Below, one piece after another: positions 20,234 to 32,325 of a DNA stretch of 64,000 nt. Location of the stretch: contig CM082587.2 of the NCBI GenBank assembly GCA_040954595.2, positions 10,044,001-10,108,000 on the forward strand, written 5' to 3'. The notes under the pieces were generated by a model. It was not told the origin of the DNA, did no database searches, and was given only the letters and a program-made list of their open reading frames with translations. The position numbers were made by a program, and so were the translations under genes. The number at the start of each line of letters is the position of its first letter. Position 1 is the first letter of the stretch. Origin of the DNA: Balanoglossus misakiensis (taxonomy: Eukaryota > Hemichordata).

Positions 20234-22197
20234 CAGCTACCTCTGCATCTATTGTTGGAGTAATCATAAAAGGAATGTAATCAATCACATTCCAGATAAC
20301 CTTTGCTTGTTTGTTGTTAGGGGTTTATTTGGGGGGAGCATGTTTTTTATGTGTGGGGGGAAACACCCCCGCCACCCCCAAAAAGGGCTGAATACAACCG
20401 TACAATAAGTGATGGCACAGATGTGTTAACACAAGTACACACAATGTATCACCATTAATAAAAGTGATGGTCCAAATATTGTACTTTAAGCTTTGTCAAT
20501 TTTTCCCTACAGACTTGAGTGGATACACAATGCCTTGTACATGTATAAGGTCCTGAGTTGGACTTGCTGATAAACAGAGTTTGCGAAAATGACTATACTA
20601 CCACTGCAAGTACTCAGAGTATGACTGTAGACTCTGAAGGAACCTCAACAAAGATGTGGTTCTTATTGAGGTTTTCAGTAACACACATACTATCAAGATA
20701 ATATGGAACATCATGTGGCTGAATTTCAACAATCTACCATTTATCTATTGTTTAATTCCTTGTAAAGTTTGAATTGGGTCCATTGGAATGTATATATTCA
20801 GATCAAGTTTGACGTGGGTTCAGTTGGGATGTATTTATTAGGGTATCACTTGAAGGAACTTTACAAGTTCACAAATTAGGGTTTCGAAACTAAATGGGTC
20901 TCGAAACCCTCTTGAAATCGTGTTGTTTTTTTATTCTTCTTCCTACTCTTAAAAGACTGTTGCACCCAATCACTTGAAAGTTGGCTCATAGGTAAAACAC
21001 ATAGAGAGTAATTTTCTGATCATGTCACAATGGCAACAGGTCACATGACCTGGCAGTCAACCTGGATTTAAACTTTAAAATTGGTCTCATTTTCATAAAA
21101 AATGACAAATCAAAATTCTGTCAGCAATTTATATATGCCAAATTTAAATGTTCAAGTCCTTGCCGATTTTGAGAAGATGATTTTTAAAGCATTATTTTTC
21201 ACGACCATTGGACCCAGCCATTGGCCTCTACTTTCCATGGTTAAGCTATGACCACCTAGGATTTTTGATTTATAGCCAATATCTGAACATCCTCTGGGCT
21301 GATCAGTTTCAAATTGAGTGTGGAGCTAGCCCACCTTCCGACAATCAATTCAAACCAGAAAAAAATAATATGAAAAATCGACTGATTTTTTTATATTAAT
21401 TTTTTATGAAATCTATACCTATACTTATACCACTATAGTTAAGCTATGGCCACAGCGTTTTGTAGAATTCTGGTCGGTGCAATAGTCCTATTGACCAGTG
21501 ACCAGTATGCAGCATGCAGCATAGGACCAAAATAAGAAGCCAAAATTTAGGGTCACCTGTGACACCTGCTTAACTCATTGATTATGTGCATACCTAATTC
21601 CAGGCAAACCAATAGGGCTATGTATCACCACTAAAAGTGATGGTCCAAATATTGTACTTTAAGCTTTGTCAATTTTTCTCTATAGACTTGAGTGGATACA
21701 ATGCCTTGTACATGTGTAAGGTCCATTGCAAGTTCTCAGAGTATGACTGTAGCCTCTAAAGATACCAGATTGTTTGTTGAGTTGATATTTAACTTCAACA
21801 AAGACGTGGTTCTTATTGAGGTTTTCAGCCATGCACACACATCAATATGAAGATAATATGAAACTTTAAAATTGGTCTCATTTCCATAAAAATGATGAAT
21901 CAAAATCCTGTCAGCAATTTAATATGCCAAATTTAAATGTCCAAGTCCTTGCCGATTTTGAGAAGATGCTTTTTAAATCATTATTTTTCATATTTTTCAT
22001 GACCATTGGACCCAGCCATTGCCAGATGATGCAAATAATGGAGAAAGTGCTGCCATTGGATTATTGAAGATTGTTTCAACTTATGAATTCATAGCTTCAT
22101 TGCATCTTATGGCTGATGTTCTTGCACATCTGACAAAACTTAGTCTTCTTTTCCATGAATTTGGTGACTATTCCAAAAACGGCAGTCTGGTTGGCCC
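20234..22197. repeat. 2-kb tandem duplication, copy 1
   Basis: Nearly identical to 22198-24212, head to tail; GCTACCTCTGCATCTATTG occurs at both starts. It has an internal short deletion relative to copy 2 in the 21720-21780 region. Within each copy, blocks recur about 1.18 kb apart (AAAGTGATGGTCCAAATATT at about 20460 and 21640), so an older duplication lies inside the younger one. Confidence 0.93.
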
Positions 22198-24212
22198 CAG
22201 CTACCTCTGCATCTATTGTTGGAGTAATAATAAAAGGAATGTAATCAATCACATTCCAGATAACCTTTGCTTGTTTGTTGTTGGGGGTTTATTTGGGGGG
22301 AGCATGTTTTTTATGTGTGGGGGGAAACACCCCCGCCACCCCCAAAAAGGGCTGAATACAACCGTACAATAAGTGATGGCACAGATGTGTTAACACAAGT
22401 ACACACAATGTATCACCATTAATAAAAGTGATGGTCCAAATATTGTACTTTAAGCTTTGTCAATTTTTCCCTACAGACTTGAGTGGATACACAATGCCTT
22501 GTACATGTATAAGGTCCTGAGTTGGACTTGCTGATAAACAGAGTTTGCGAAAATGACTATACTACCACTGCAAGTACTCAGAGTATGACTGTAGACTCTG
22601 AAGGAACCTCAACAAAGATGTGGTTCTTATTGAGGTTTTCAGTAACACACATACTATCAAGATAATATGGAACATCATGTGGCTGAATTTCAACAATCTA
22701 CCATTTATCTATTGTTTAATTCCTTGTAAAGTTTGAATGGGGTCCATTGGAATGTATATATTCAGATCAAGTTTGACGTGGGTTCAGTTGGGATGTATTT
22801 ATTAGGGTATCACTTGAAGGAACTTTACAAGTTCACAAATTAGGGTTTCGAAACTAAAGGGGTCTCGAAACCCTCTTGAAATCGTGTTGTTTTTTTATTC
22901 TTCTTCCTACTCTTAAAAGACTGTTGCACCCAATCACTTGAAAGTTGGCTCATAGGTAAAAGTCATAGAGAGTAATTTTCTGATCATGTCACAATGGCAA
23001 CAGGTCACATGACCTGGCAGTCAACCTGGATTTAAACTTTAAAATTGGTCTCATTTTCATAAAAAATGACAAATCAAAATTCTGTCAGCAATTTATATAT
23101 GCCAAATTTAAATGTTCAAGTCCTTGCCGATTTTGAGAAGATGATTTTTAAAGCATTATTTTTCACGACCATTGGACTCAGCCATTGGCCTGTACTTTCC
23201 ATGGTTAAGCTATGACCACCCAGGATTTTTGATTTATAGCCAATATCTGAACATCCTCTGGGCTGATCAGTTTCAAATTGAGTGTGGAGCTAGCCCACCT
23301 TCCGACAATCAATTCAAACCAGAAAAAATAATATGAAAAATCGACTGATTTTTTTATATTAATTTTTTATGAAATCTATACCTATACTTATACCACTATA
23401 GTTAAGCTATGGCCACAGCGTTTTGTAGAATTCTGGTCGGTGCAATAGTCCTATTGACCAGTGACCAGTATGCAGCATGCAGCATAGGACCAAAATAAGA
23501 AGCCAAAATTTAGGGTCACCTGTGACACCTGCTTAACTCATTGATTATGTGCATACCTAATTCCAGGCAAACCAATAGGGCTATGTATCACCACTAAAAG
23601 TGATGGTCCAAATATTGTACTTTAAGCTTTGTCAATTTTTCTCTACAGACTTGAGTGGATACAATGCCTTGTACATGTGTAAGGTCCTGAGTTGGACTTG
23701 CTGATAAACAGAGTTTGCGAAGACGACTATACTACCATTGCAAGTTCTCAGAGTATGACTGTAGCCTCTAAAGGAACCAGATTGTTTGTTGAGTTGATAT
23801 TTAACTTCAACAAAGACGTGGTTCTTATTGAGGTTTTCAGCCATGCACACACATCAATATGAAGATAATATGAAACTTTAAAATTGATCTCATTTCCATA
23901 AAAATGATGAATCAAAATTCTCTCAGCAATTTAAATATGCCAAATTTAAATGTCCAAGTCCTTGCCGATTTTGAGAAGATGCTTTTTAAATCATTATTTT
24001 TCATATTTTTCATGACCATTGGACCCAGCCATTGCCAGATGATGCAAATAATGGAGAAAGTGCTGCCATTGGATTATTGAAGATTGTTTCAACTTATGAA
24101 TTCATAGCTTCATTGCATCTTATGGCTGATGTTCTTGCACATCTGACAAAACTTAGTCTTCTTTTCCATGAATTTGGTGACTATTCCAAAAACGGCAGTC
24201 TGGTTGGCCCCA
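22198..24212. repeat. 2-kb tandem duplication, copy 2
   Basis: Starts at the same GCTACCTCTGC boundary and ends at GGTTGGCCCCA. Differences from copy 1 are scattered substitutions and one short segment missing in copy 1. Includes a strand of the AGGTCA-type element family in inverse orientation (GGGTCACCTGTGACACCTGC near 23513). Confidence 0.93.
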
Positions 24213-24660
24213 CTCTAGTCAAATTTGCCTTTTAAAAACATGCCATTTTTTTCCCAATGGTGATCTAATGATATATAAAAGTCTATTCTATCTTGAAAGT
24301 AGTGACATTTAAATAACCCACTCTTACTGACCCTACAGAGGGAAAAAGTACCATTTTGGCCTCTTTGCTCAAAAAGGTAACTGATAGAAAAAATAAAAAC
24401 AAATTTAGTTCTTCATATTCATAGCTCTTGTGATGTATGGAAATTCCGTTGTTTTTGTTTTTTGCAAAAAATATGCTGATACCAGCACAACGGTCTTATG
24501 AGTCACCCCGCTCAGTACAAAATTGCCATTAAGCCATCTTTTGGTCAACAATAGTCATTTTCATAAAACAAATATAATTGATGTTTTTGCCTTTTGAGTT
24601 CTGATGTTGTATATGCATATTTAAAACGTCATAACCATATAATATCAATAACATTGATAA
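24213..24660. repeat. Satellite-like units related to 27.3-29.5 kb, inverse orientation
   Basis: CTTACTGACCCTAC, ATGCCATTTTT, TCTTCATATTCATAG and TGATCTAATGATATAT phrases match units of the array at 27.3-29.5 kb. GGCAGTCTGGTTGGCCCCACT at its left edge recurs inverted at about 27337-27357. Confidence 0.75.
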
Positions 24661-24944
24661 TACAGTAGAACGTCGATTATCCGAACAGCTAGGGGGACAG
24701 GCTTTTGGTTCGGTTATGCGATCGGTTCGGATACGCAAACTTAGGGGGGCGGGGTCACATCTGACATATAACACGCATACATAAACCCGTCCATAGTAGA
24801 CAAGACACATCGTTTTCCATTCTATTTTTATTTCTAAGTAAATTTGGATGGTTTCAAATACTGCACAAAGTAAAATTATGAGAAAGTAAAAATTAAATAA
24901 AAATATAGCTGCAAGCAGCGATGACGGGCACAAGCTTAAGCCGA

Positions 24945-24957
24945 AGGTCAAAGGTCA
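24945..24957 (+). promoter_or_regulatory. Perfect DR1 nuclear-receptor-type site
   Basis: AGGTCA-A-AGGTCA. The same 13-mer recurs at 25161-25173 and 25399-25411. In those two a further AGGTCA half-site follows (CTGAGGTCACCC). DR1 is the consensus for RXR/HNF4-type receptors; binding is inferred, not shown. Confidence 0.55.
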
Positions 24958-25160
24958 TATGTGGTCACCCAAAATTTGGGCAAAAAATTTTGACCCCATA
25001 CTAGTCCAGGTCCAACAAAAACCAGACCTCTAGCCCTATTGGTTCGCCTAGAATTAGATATGCACATAATTAATGACGTAAAGTATAAGGCTCCATTAGG
25101 AGTTCCATGCCTCCAAATGCCAAGGCTGTATCTGCGTGGGTTGCCGAGATATGGTAAAGT

Positions 25161-25173
25161 AGGTCAAAGGTCA
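25161..25173 (+). promoter_or_regulatory. Perfect DR1 nuclear-receptor-type site, second unit
   Basis: AGGTCAAAGGTCA followed five bases later by another AGGTCA half-site. Confidence 0.55.
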
Positions 25174-25398
25174 CCTGAGGTCACCCAAAATTGGGCAAGA
25201 AATTTTAACCCCATACTGGTCCATGTTCAACAAAAATCAAACCTCTAGCCCTATTGGCTAGCCTGGAATTAGGTATGCACATAATTAATGAGATAAGCAG
25301 GTGTCACAGGTGACCCCCAATTTTGTCTTTTCAATTTTAGTCACAACCCTCCAAACGCCAAGTCTGTACCTGCTGTGGATGCCGAGATATAGGAAAGT

Positions 25399-25411
25399 AG
25401 GTCAAAGGTCA
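25399..25411 (+). promoter_or_regulatory. Perfect DR1 nuclear-receptor-type site, third unit
   Basis: AGGTCAAAGGTCA followed five bases later by another AGGTCA half-site. Confidence 0.55.
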
Positions 25412-26671
25412 CCTGAGGTCACCCAAAATTTGGGCAAAATTTTTTGATCCCATACTGGTCCATGTCCCACAAGAACAAAACCTCTAGCCCTAATAGTTAG
25501 CCCGGAATTAGGTATGCACATAATTAATGAGTTAAGCAGGTGTTACAGGTGAGCCCAAAATTTTGTCTTTTATTTTGGTCCCATTCAGCTCACGGGCCAC
25601 TAGACTGTCACTGTACAGGACAATTGCACAGACGTGGACATAGCGTCATAGCTTAACTATAGAAAGTATAGGCCTATGGCTGGGTCCACAAATATGACAA
25701 ATAATATTTAATAATCTTCTTCTCAAAATAGACTTGGCCCACGGCCTTGACATTTGGCATGTAGGACACTGATGACATGGTCAACAAAAGTTGCTAAAAG
25801 AATTTCGATATCTCCATTCATATGCAAATTAGGCCCATTTGAAAACTTTGCCCATATATGGTCATCAGATCACATGACTTATTAAACATTCACGAGGGTA
25901 CTGCACCAGCTCTCATAGGCCTGCATCACTGTGCCAAGTTTGAGATTTGTAGGTTCAGCCGTTTTCAAGATCCTATTGGGCAAAAAAACTACACAAGAAA
26001 AAGAAGAGGATGAAAAACCCCAGTAATACCAATAGGGCACAAGCCTGATTGGCTTGTGCCCTAAGAATGACGACGTGAGGTCGAGCACGTGACGCTCGCT
26101 TCATGACATAGCCATGATGGCATAGACAGTAATGGCGGAAGCAATGCGATGTCGGTCGGTTCGATGTTTCTCGGCAGATCACTACTGGAATTACAAATGG
26201 TGAAATTTCCCAAAACCCAAGGGTTTTAAACACTTCTACCTAACTAGTTAACACTTTCAAGTTTTGACAAAATGCCGCGAACGTTTAAAGAAGAAGCCGA
26301 CCATCAGTCGCAACCGTTTAGCAAGGCTGGCAAAGCTTTGCGGCTGACGAACCATGCCATTGTCGAGCTGTTTATTTTCACACCTCTTGCGATTGCATCC
26401 AAATGATTCATACCCGGGGATACAAAACATTAACACTTTTAAGAATTAAAACAAAAGGCTAATGGGCGGTAAGGTTGTTTAAAGAAATAACTTTTTAAAA
26501 GAGGAAAGTGCTGTATGATGCCTTCCTTTGACAGCGAGGGCCGTGAATATCAAACAATGATTAAGCAAGGTATACGCCTAGTACAGGTAGACTTTTCGGG
26601 GGACACAGAGTAAGTTCGGATGACCGAACAATGCGGATAATCGACGTGCGGATAATCGACGTTCTACTGTA

Positions 26672-27280
26672 TTGAAAAACAGAGTTGCCACAATTTGGCA
26701 CATTTAGCCCCTGAACTCAACAATAAGACGATCCATGTTTACACACCGTTACTGTCTACTATAAGTCGATTATGCCAGGTGGGAAATATTTATGTTCAGA
26801 TATGCCAACTCTGGAGAGATTGTTAAAATTTATCCTCTTCAATCTGAATACAAAATCAGAAATTATATTATAATTTATATCATGATACCCCCGTCATTGT
26901 GATTGAACAGGAGTGCAATCCAACGATGCTAGAATACTAAATAGAGCACTGCTATAAATGGCCCCTTAACAAGCACGCAGCAGGGAAAATGTGGGCTTAA
27001 ACCAAATAAATATAATTAAATTCCTTGACGTTTTAATTTGGAGCTGCTCTATGGGAATATTTGGGCAATGTGCAATGCATGTCTTTTGTCATCTGTATCA
27101 TGTTTAGAGCTTGGTCCCGAGCGGCGTGTTTACATTCATTGACGCGAGTTTTGTTCAATTCGTAACTTCTTTTTCTCTCGACGCTGTTTCATCATCATTA
27201 TGAGTTCAACTTGGGCTAATTTTGTTAAAACTCAAAATACAAACATTTTTTCGGTACAAAGTGGCTAAAGGGATACATTT
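26672..27280. other. Spacer between pogo-type element and satellite array
   Basis: No gene recognised; AT-rich with short frames only. Confidence 0.5.
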
Positions 27281-29465
27281 TTCTTGAGTAGATCTAATTT
27301 TGGCTACAAATAGCCAAAAGGGCAATTTTGACAAGAGTGGGGCCAACCAGACTGCCGTTTTTGGAATAGTCACCAAATTTTACACAGAATGGACTCTTCA
27401 TACATGATCAGATCTCTGAATATGAAGAAAACAATTTGTCTTTAGTTTGTTTGTTTGTTTGTTTTTAATGACATTTTTGACCAAAAAAAGTGGCCGAAAT
27501 GACAATTTTCTATTGAATAGGGTAAGTAAGACTTCCGTTTTTGGAACAGTAACCACGTTTCAATATAGAATAGGCCTTTATTTATAATAAGATCACCGAA
27601 AGTGAAGAAAAGAGAATGCTATTAATATATTCTTAAAAATAACAATTTTGTGCAAATGACACTTTTTGGGCAAAAACTTGCCAAAAAGGCGCTTTTATCT
27701 TGAACGCATCAAGAAAACTGCTTTTTGGAAATTTTTCACATAGAGTGGGCATATAATACATTATCAGATCTCCAAAAGTGAAGAAAATTATAAACGTTTT
27801 GAGTGTTTTCTAGAAATGACGTTGGGGCAAAAAGTGTCAATAAGACTGTTTTTTCTGGAATCAGCACCATTTTTTTTACATAGAATGAACATTTCATATA
27901 TCACATGATCTCTGAACTTTATGAAGAAAAGTTTGTTTTTATTTTTTTCTAAAAATGGCCTTTTTGGGCAAAAACTTCCAAAAAAGGCATTTTTGCATTA
28001 TGTTAGGTCAATAAATCTGCTTTTTTGGAATAGTCACCAAATTTTACATATGGTGGGCATATAATACATTATCAGATCTCTGAAAGTGAAGAAAATATAT
28101 AAATTTTGAGTGTTTTCTAAAAATGACGTTTTTGGGAAAAAATTGGCAAAATTGGCATGTTTTTATTGAGTAAGGTCAATAAGACTGACTTTTTTGGAAT
28201 CAGCACCATTTTTTTTACATTCTCAAACCTTCCTTACCAAAAATTCTGATTAATCAGGTTTGTCTTATTGACCCCAATCAAGACAAAATTGCTATTTTGG
28301 CCATTTTTAACCCAAAAAAGGTCATTTTTAGAAAACGCTAAAAAACACACTGTTTTCGTCACATTCTGAGATCTGATGACATATGATATGCTTATTCTAT
28401 GCAAAATTTGGTTAATATTACGAAAAAAGTAGTCCGATTGACCCAAAGCAACACAAAATTGCCTTTTTGACAATTTTTTGCCCCAAAAACGTCATTTTTA
28501 GAAAAAAACTAAAACACACGGTTTTCTTCGTAATGATTTATCTGGTGATATATGGAAAGTCAATTCTATCTTGAAAGTGGTGACTTTAAAAAATAGAGTA
28601 GTCTTTTTGACCTCAATCAATACAAAAATGCCATTTTTGGCCACTTTTTGAGGTCAAAAAAGGTCATTTTTACAAAAAAATACTAAAAACAAATTGTTTT
28701 CTTCATATTCAGAGATCATTTGATATATGAAATATTCATTCTGTGTAAAAAATGGTGCTGCTTCCGGAAATAGCAATCTTATTGACCCTACTCAATAAAA
28801 ATGCCATTTTGCCACTTTTTGCCCAAAAACGTCATTTTGAGAAAACACTCAAAACTTATATATTTTCTTCACTTTCGGAGATCTGATAATGTATTATATG
28901 CCCACCCTATGTAAAATTTGGTCACTATTATAAAAAAGCAGATTTATTGACCCAACATAATGTAAAAATGCCTTTTTGGAAAGTTTTTGCCCCAAAAGGC
29001 CATTTTTAGAAAACAATTAAAAACAAACTTTTCTTCATAAAGTTCAGAGATCATGTGATATATGAAATGTTCATTCTATGTAAAAAGTGGTGCTGATTCC
29101 AGAAATAGCAGTCTTATTGACCCTACTCAAGACGAAATTGCCATTTTTGACACTTTTTCCCCAAAACGTCATTTCTAGAAAACACTCAAAAATTTTGTGT
29201 TGTTTTGGGTTAATCGGACTACTTTTTTCGTAATATTCACGAAATTTTACATAGAATAAGCATATCATATGTCATCAGATCTCAGAATGTGACGAAAACA
29301 GTGTGTTTTTAGTGTTTTCTAAAAATGACCTTTTTGGGTTAAAAATGGCCAAAATGGCAATTTTGTCTTGAGTGGGGTCAATAAGACTGACTTTTTTGGA
29401 ATCAGCACCATTTTTTACATAGAATGGACTTCTCAAACCTTCCTTACCAAAAATTCTGATTAACG
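27281..29465. repeat. Degenerate satellite array with inverted blocks
   Basis: Diverged units of roughly 130-170 bp carry the phrases TTTTTGGAATAGTCACC, ACATAGAATGG, TCAGATCTCTGAAAGTGAAG, GTTTTCTAAAAATGACG and TTGGGCAAAAA. They run plus-wise from 27330 to about 28225, minus-wise from 28256 to about 29190, and plus-wise again to 29430. TCTCAAACCTTCCTTACC followed by AAAAATTCTGATTAA occurs at both switch points (28222-28254 and 29431-29463). Long arms, for example 27780-28200 with 28790-29150, could pair as hairpins. No coding. Confidence 0.85.
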
Positions 29466-29587
29466 GCACCTATCTCCTGGAGTAAAACCTGAAGGACATA
29501 CACAACTGACAATTAATGGTCAACTTCCATCCAGGGAATCACCGACTGGAAATCTATATAGCTGCGCTCCATGTCCAGTTCCGTTAA

Positions 29588-29916
29588 AGGGACAAAGTGT
29601 CTCTCTCGCTGCCACTTTTTTTCCATTAATAATGCTTGATACAAGACACAGTTTATGTAAAATGTACATGTGGGTACATATTGAATCAACGTTCGACTAC
29701 ACACCTTCCATTCCACTTGTAGACACGAGAGTGAAAAAAACTCGCCAAAAGGAATAATCAGTCTCTTCATTTTGGGTGAAATCTTACAAACGGGATGAAA
29801 GTTGTGTGTGGTCAAAGTTAAATTCACTATATATCTACATATCAAATAACACAAACGGTGTCTTGTATCAAACATAATTAATGGAAAAGGGGCAGCGAGA
29901 GAGAGACTTTGTCCCT
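29588..29916. mobile_element. Palindromic TTAA MITE, copy 3
   Basis: TTAA at 29584-29587 and 29917-29920; ends AGGGACAAAGTGTCTCTC and AGGGACAAAGTCTCTCTC (inverted). The body matches copies 1 and 2, with a shortened centre. Confidence 0.92.
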
Positions 29917-29999
29917 TTAAGGATTCTCCATGTCAATGTATGAATAATTAAATCACAGAGTTCAACTCCGGTATCGAAAAGCTTACATATAATTGCGAT

Positions 30000-30375
30000 G
30001 TCCAAGTCCCAACCGCATCCACGAAATTCCGTTCAGTTCTGCTGGCAATGTCCGAATTCCCGAAGAATCCATAAACTTCCGTTCAGTTCTGCTGGCAAAG
30101 TCATATGTCTCGAAGCATCCACACAATTCCGTTCAGTTCTGCTGGCAATGTCCGAATTCCCGAAGCATCCACAAAATTCCGTTCAGTTCTGCTGGCAATG
30201 TCCGAATTCCCGAAGCATCCACAAAATTCCGTTCAGTTCTGCTGGCAAAGTCCGAATTCCCGAAGCATCCACACAATTCCGTTCAGTTCTGCTGGCAAAG
30301 TCCGAATTCCCCAAGCATCCACAAAATTCCGTTCAGTTCTGCTGGCAAAGTCCGAATTCCCGAAGCATCCACAAA
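30000..30375. repeat. 50-bp minisatellite, about 7.5 units
   Basis: GTTCAGTTCTGCTGGCAA recurs at 30031, 30081, 30131, 30181, 30231, 30281 and 30331. The unit has no stop codon in any of the three plus frames, so all three stay open for more than 110 codons. Confidence 0.95.
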
Positions 30376-31230
30376 CGAGGAATCGCTGGAACGTTCCATG
30401 TCCATCAATCACGCCTCTATCCGCAAAACATGCAGCATGAATAGATTTGCATATTAGGATTTGCTAGAAAGTTCCCTCTTCGCTCGTCACGCCACTATCA
30501 GCAATGCATACAGCGTACATAGATTTGCATATTAGGATTTGCTAGAAAGTTCTATGTTCGCTATAAAACTTACTCTACCTCAAGAGGCACGAAAGTCCCC
30601 CAAAAGCCGGAGAATTCCTCACTGTCCCTCAGCATGGCACACGTCATTCTCCAATGTTGTATTCCGGTTAGTGGTACGTGAAGGCTTCAGTTCCTGAAGT
30701 CAAAATTCCCGCACAGTCACCCCATCCCTGGAGCGAAAAAGGTCTAGTGAATAATACATAGTAATAAGACCTAACCTAATAAGGTCCCTCCAATCAGCGT
30801 GCCGCAAGTGGACCTAAGATTACCAGATAGACCAATCACAGATGTCTGTACATATGTCTTGGACCTGACTTATGAAACAGGACTACTACGGCCGCCCCAT
30901 ACAGAATGAATATGGTCTGTGCTCTGCGTGAGAAAAGAGTTTACCCAGGTGTACCAGGTTTGTCATTAATTAGCGCCATCTCCGGCAGGATTAATTGAAA
31001 CGTTGAAGAGAGTCATTAACTAGCGCCAGCTACGTCAGGATGTGCCAAAATATAATTATGTTACAACTGCATTGGCGTTGGTACTTTCTATTGTGATCTT
31101 TTACCGGACAAGGTATTATCTTAGAAAGTTGCTTTCCACCCATTCCACATTGGGTTTCACCGAGTATTTCGACTTGGCCACCAACGCCTGTTATTTCCAA
31201 AGACTGGTTCACACGTACCCACAAAGCTGT
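30376..31230. other. Spacer with a two-unit 78-bp repeat
   Basis: ATAGATTTGCATATTAGGAT and the following TTGCTAGAAAGTTC occur at 30441 and 30519. TTAATTAGCGCCATCTCCGG / TTAACTAGCGCCAGCTACGT (about 30966 and 31016) form another short pair. No gene. Confidence 0.6.
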
Positions 31231-32325
31231 TTTTAACTCTGGGCTAATTCCTATTAACTTCGCAGGGCTTCGCATTCTAGTCCCTTCAGCGCTTAACATT
31301 CCCGCTTGACGCGCGAGACTACAGAACCTCAAATGTAGCATTAATTGCAGATTTTCTCGAATTAACTTCAGAAGTCTGCCTGTTTCCAACGCGCGCAATC
31401 ACGTTTCAGCTCTGCTTTTCGCACAGCATATTGATGCGTTTGTTTGTACAGAGGTAGCCTATGGTGCCACAGTTGGGCCATTTGATTCCAAACCACTTTC
31501 AGTTCCCATAGCGACTTCACCCCTGTCTTCAGTGCCTAAGAAGGGCACCTCAGATAGGCGTACTATTATGGACTTTAGCTTCCCACCCTCATCTTCAGTT
31601 AACGCAAATATCCCGGCAGACACATTCCTGGGCCAGACATGATTACCACCTTACCTACCCCAGCATTGACCATTTTCATCAATACCTTAGGTCCGGGGTG
31701 TCACCTTTTCAAGCTCGATCTGCGGCGGGCAAATAGACAACTTCCAGTAGATCCTCACTATTTTCACTTGCTTGGTTATACATGAGGGGGGTCACTTTTT
31801 ATTGACTTACGGCTCCCATTCGGACTTCGCTCCGCAGCGTTAGCATGCAAAGCTACCACAAACGATATTATTTTAATGTACAATAAGCTAGGTTTTCAGG
31901 CAGTTAATTTCCCTAGATGACTTCTGCGGCGCAGAAAAAGCCTCACTGTCAAGTTGTGCATTTTACGCCCTGCGCTCAGTCAGCTCGGGATGGAGGAGGC
32001 ACAAAGCAAGGCCATCTTACCTACAACGTGTCTTTCCTTTTAGGCGTACAAGTCGACACCGTTGCCATGACATTAAGCGTCACCGAGGATAAACTCGTCG
32101 AATTACTGGATTTGCTGAACACATGGGTCATCAACAAAAAGGCCACAAGACGCGAACTGCAAGTTTTAATTGGCAAATTGTCTTTTATTTCCAGCTGTGT
32201 TCGCCCAGGTCATTTGTTTATCAGCCGTATGTTGGACACCCTTTGTTCAGTCAAATCATCATATCACCATATTTACTTGACCGCGCATTTCCACAAAAAC
32301 GTCCATTGGTGGATCATCTTTATTG
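31231..32325 (+). pseudogene. DIRS-like retroelement reverse transcriptase, 5' part
   Basis: RT order: EVAYGATVGPFDSKP, SVPKKGTSDRRTIMDFSFP (about 31530-31590), KLDLRRANRQLPVDPHYFHL (motif A, about 31708-31770), a stop codon at 31783-31785, LPFGLRSAALACKA (motif B), a one-base frame break, then LDDFCG (the YxDD motif) near 31915. The connection follows: LGVQVDTVAMTLSVTEDKL, RRELQVLIGKLSFISSCVRP, and VHWWIIFI at the start of RNase H. This layout is typical of tyrosine-recombinase retroelements (DIRS/Ngaro). The methylase and recombinase genes are not in view. The element is inactive. Confidence 0.85.

Larger units (their letters stand above)
24907..26067. repeat. GCAAGCAGC/AGGTCA-rich repeat nested in the pogo-type element
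   Basis: Begins TAGCTGCAAGCAGCGATG. It contains three related ~230-bp subunits (about 24943, 25159, 25397), each with GGTCACCYGAGGTCACCC-like text, ACCTCTAGCCCTA and TATGCACATAATTAATGA. It closes near the hairpin GGGCACAAGCC...GGCTTGTGCCC (26035-26062). Parts recur inverted in the 20.2-24.2 kb duplication. Superfamily unknown to me. Confidence 0.65.
24663..26669. mobile_element. pogo/Tigger-type TIR element, non-autonomous
   Basis: Ends CAGTAGAACGTCGATTATCC and inverse GATAATCGACGTTCTACTG, flanked by TA at 24661-24662 and 26670-26671. This terminal consensus and the TA duplication are typical of the pogo/Tigger branch of Tc1/mariner. No transposase with DDE motifs is seen. The interior is taken up by an unrelated AGGTCA-rich repeat (about 24907-26067). 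Confidence 0.8.

Noticed and set aside
24663-26669. Captured host gene in the pogo-type element (short frame near 26270)
   Set aside because: The frame from 26271 is about 44 codons, unrecognised and without support.
30000-30375. CRISPR-like regular repeats
   Set aside because: Units are contiguous 50-bp tandem copies without unique spacers, in an animal genome.
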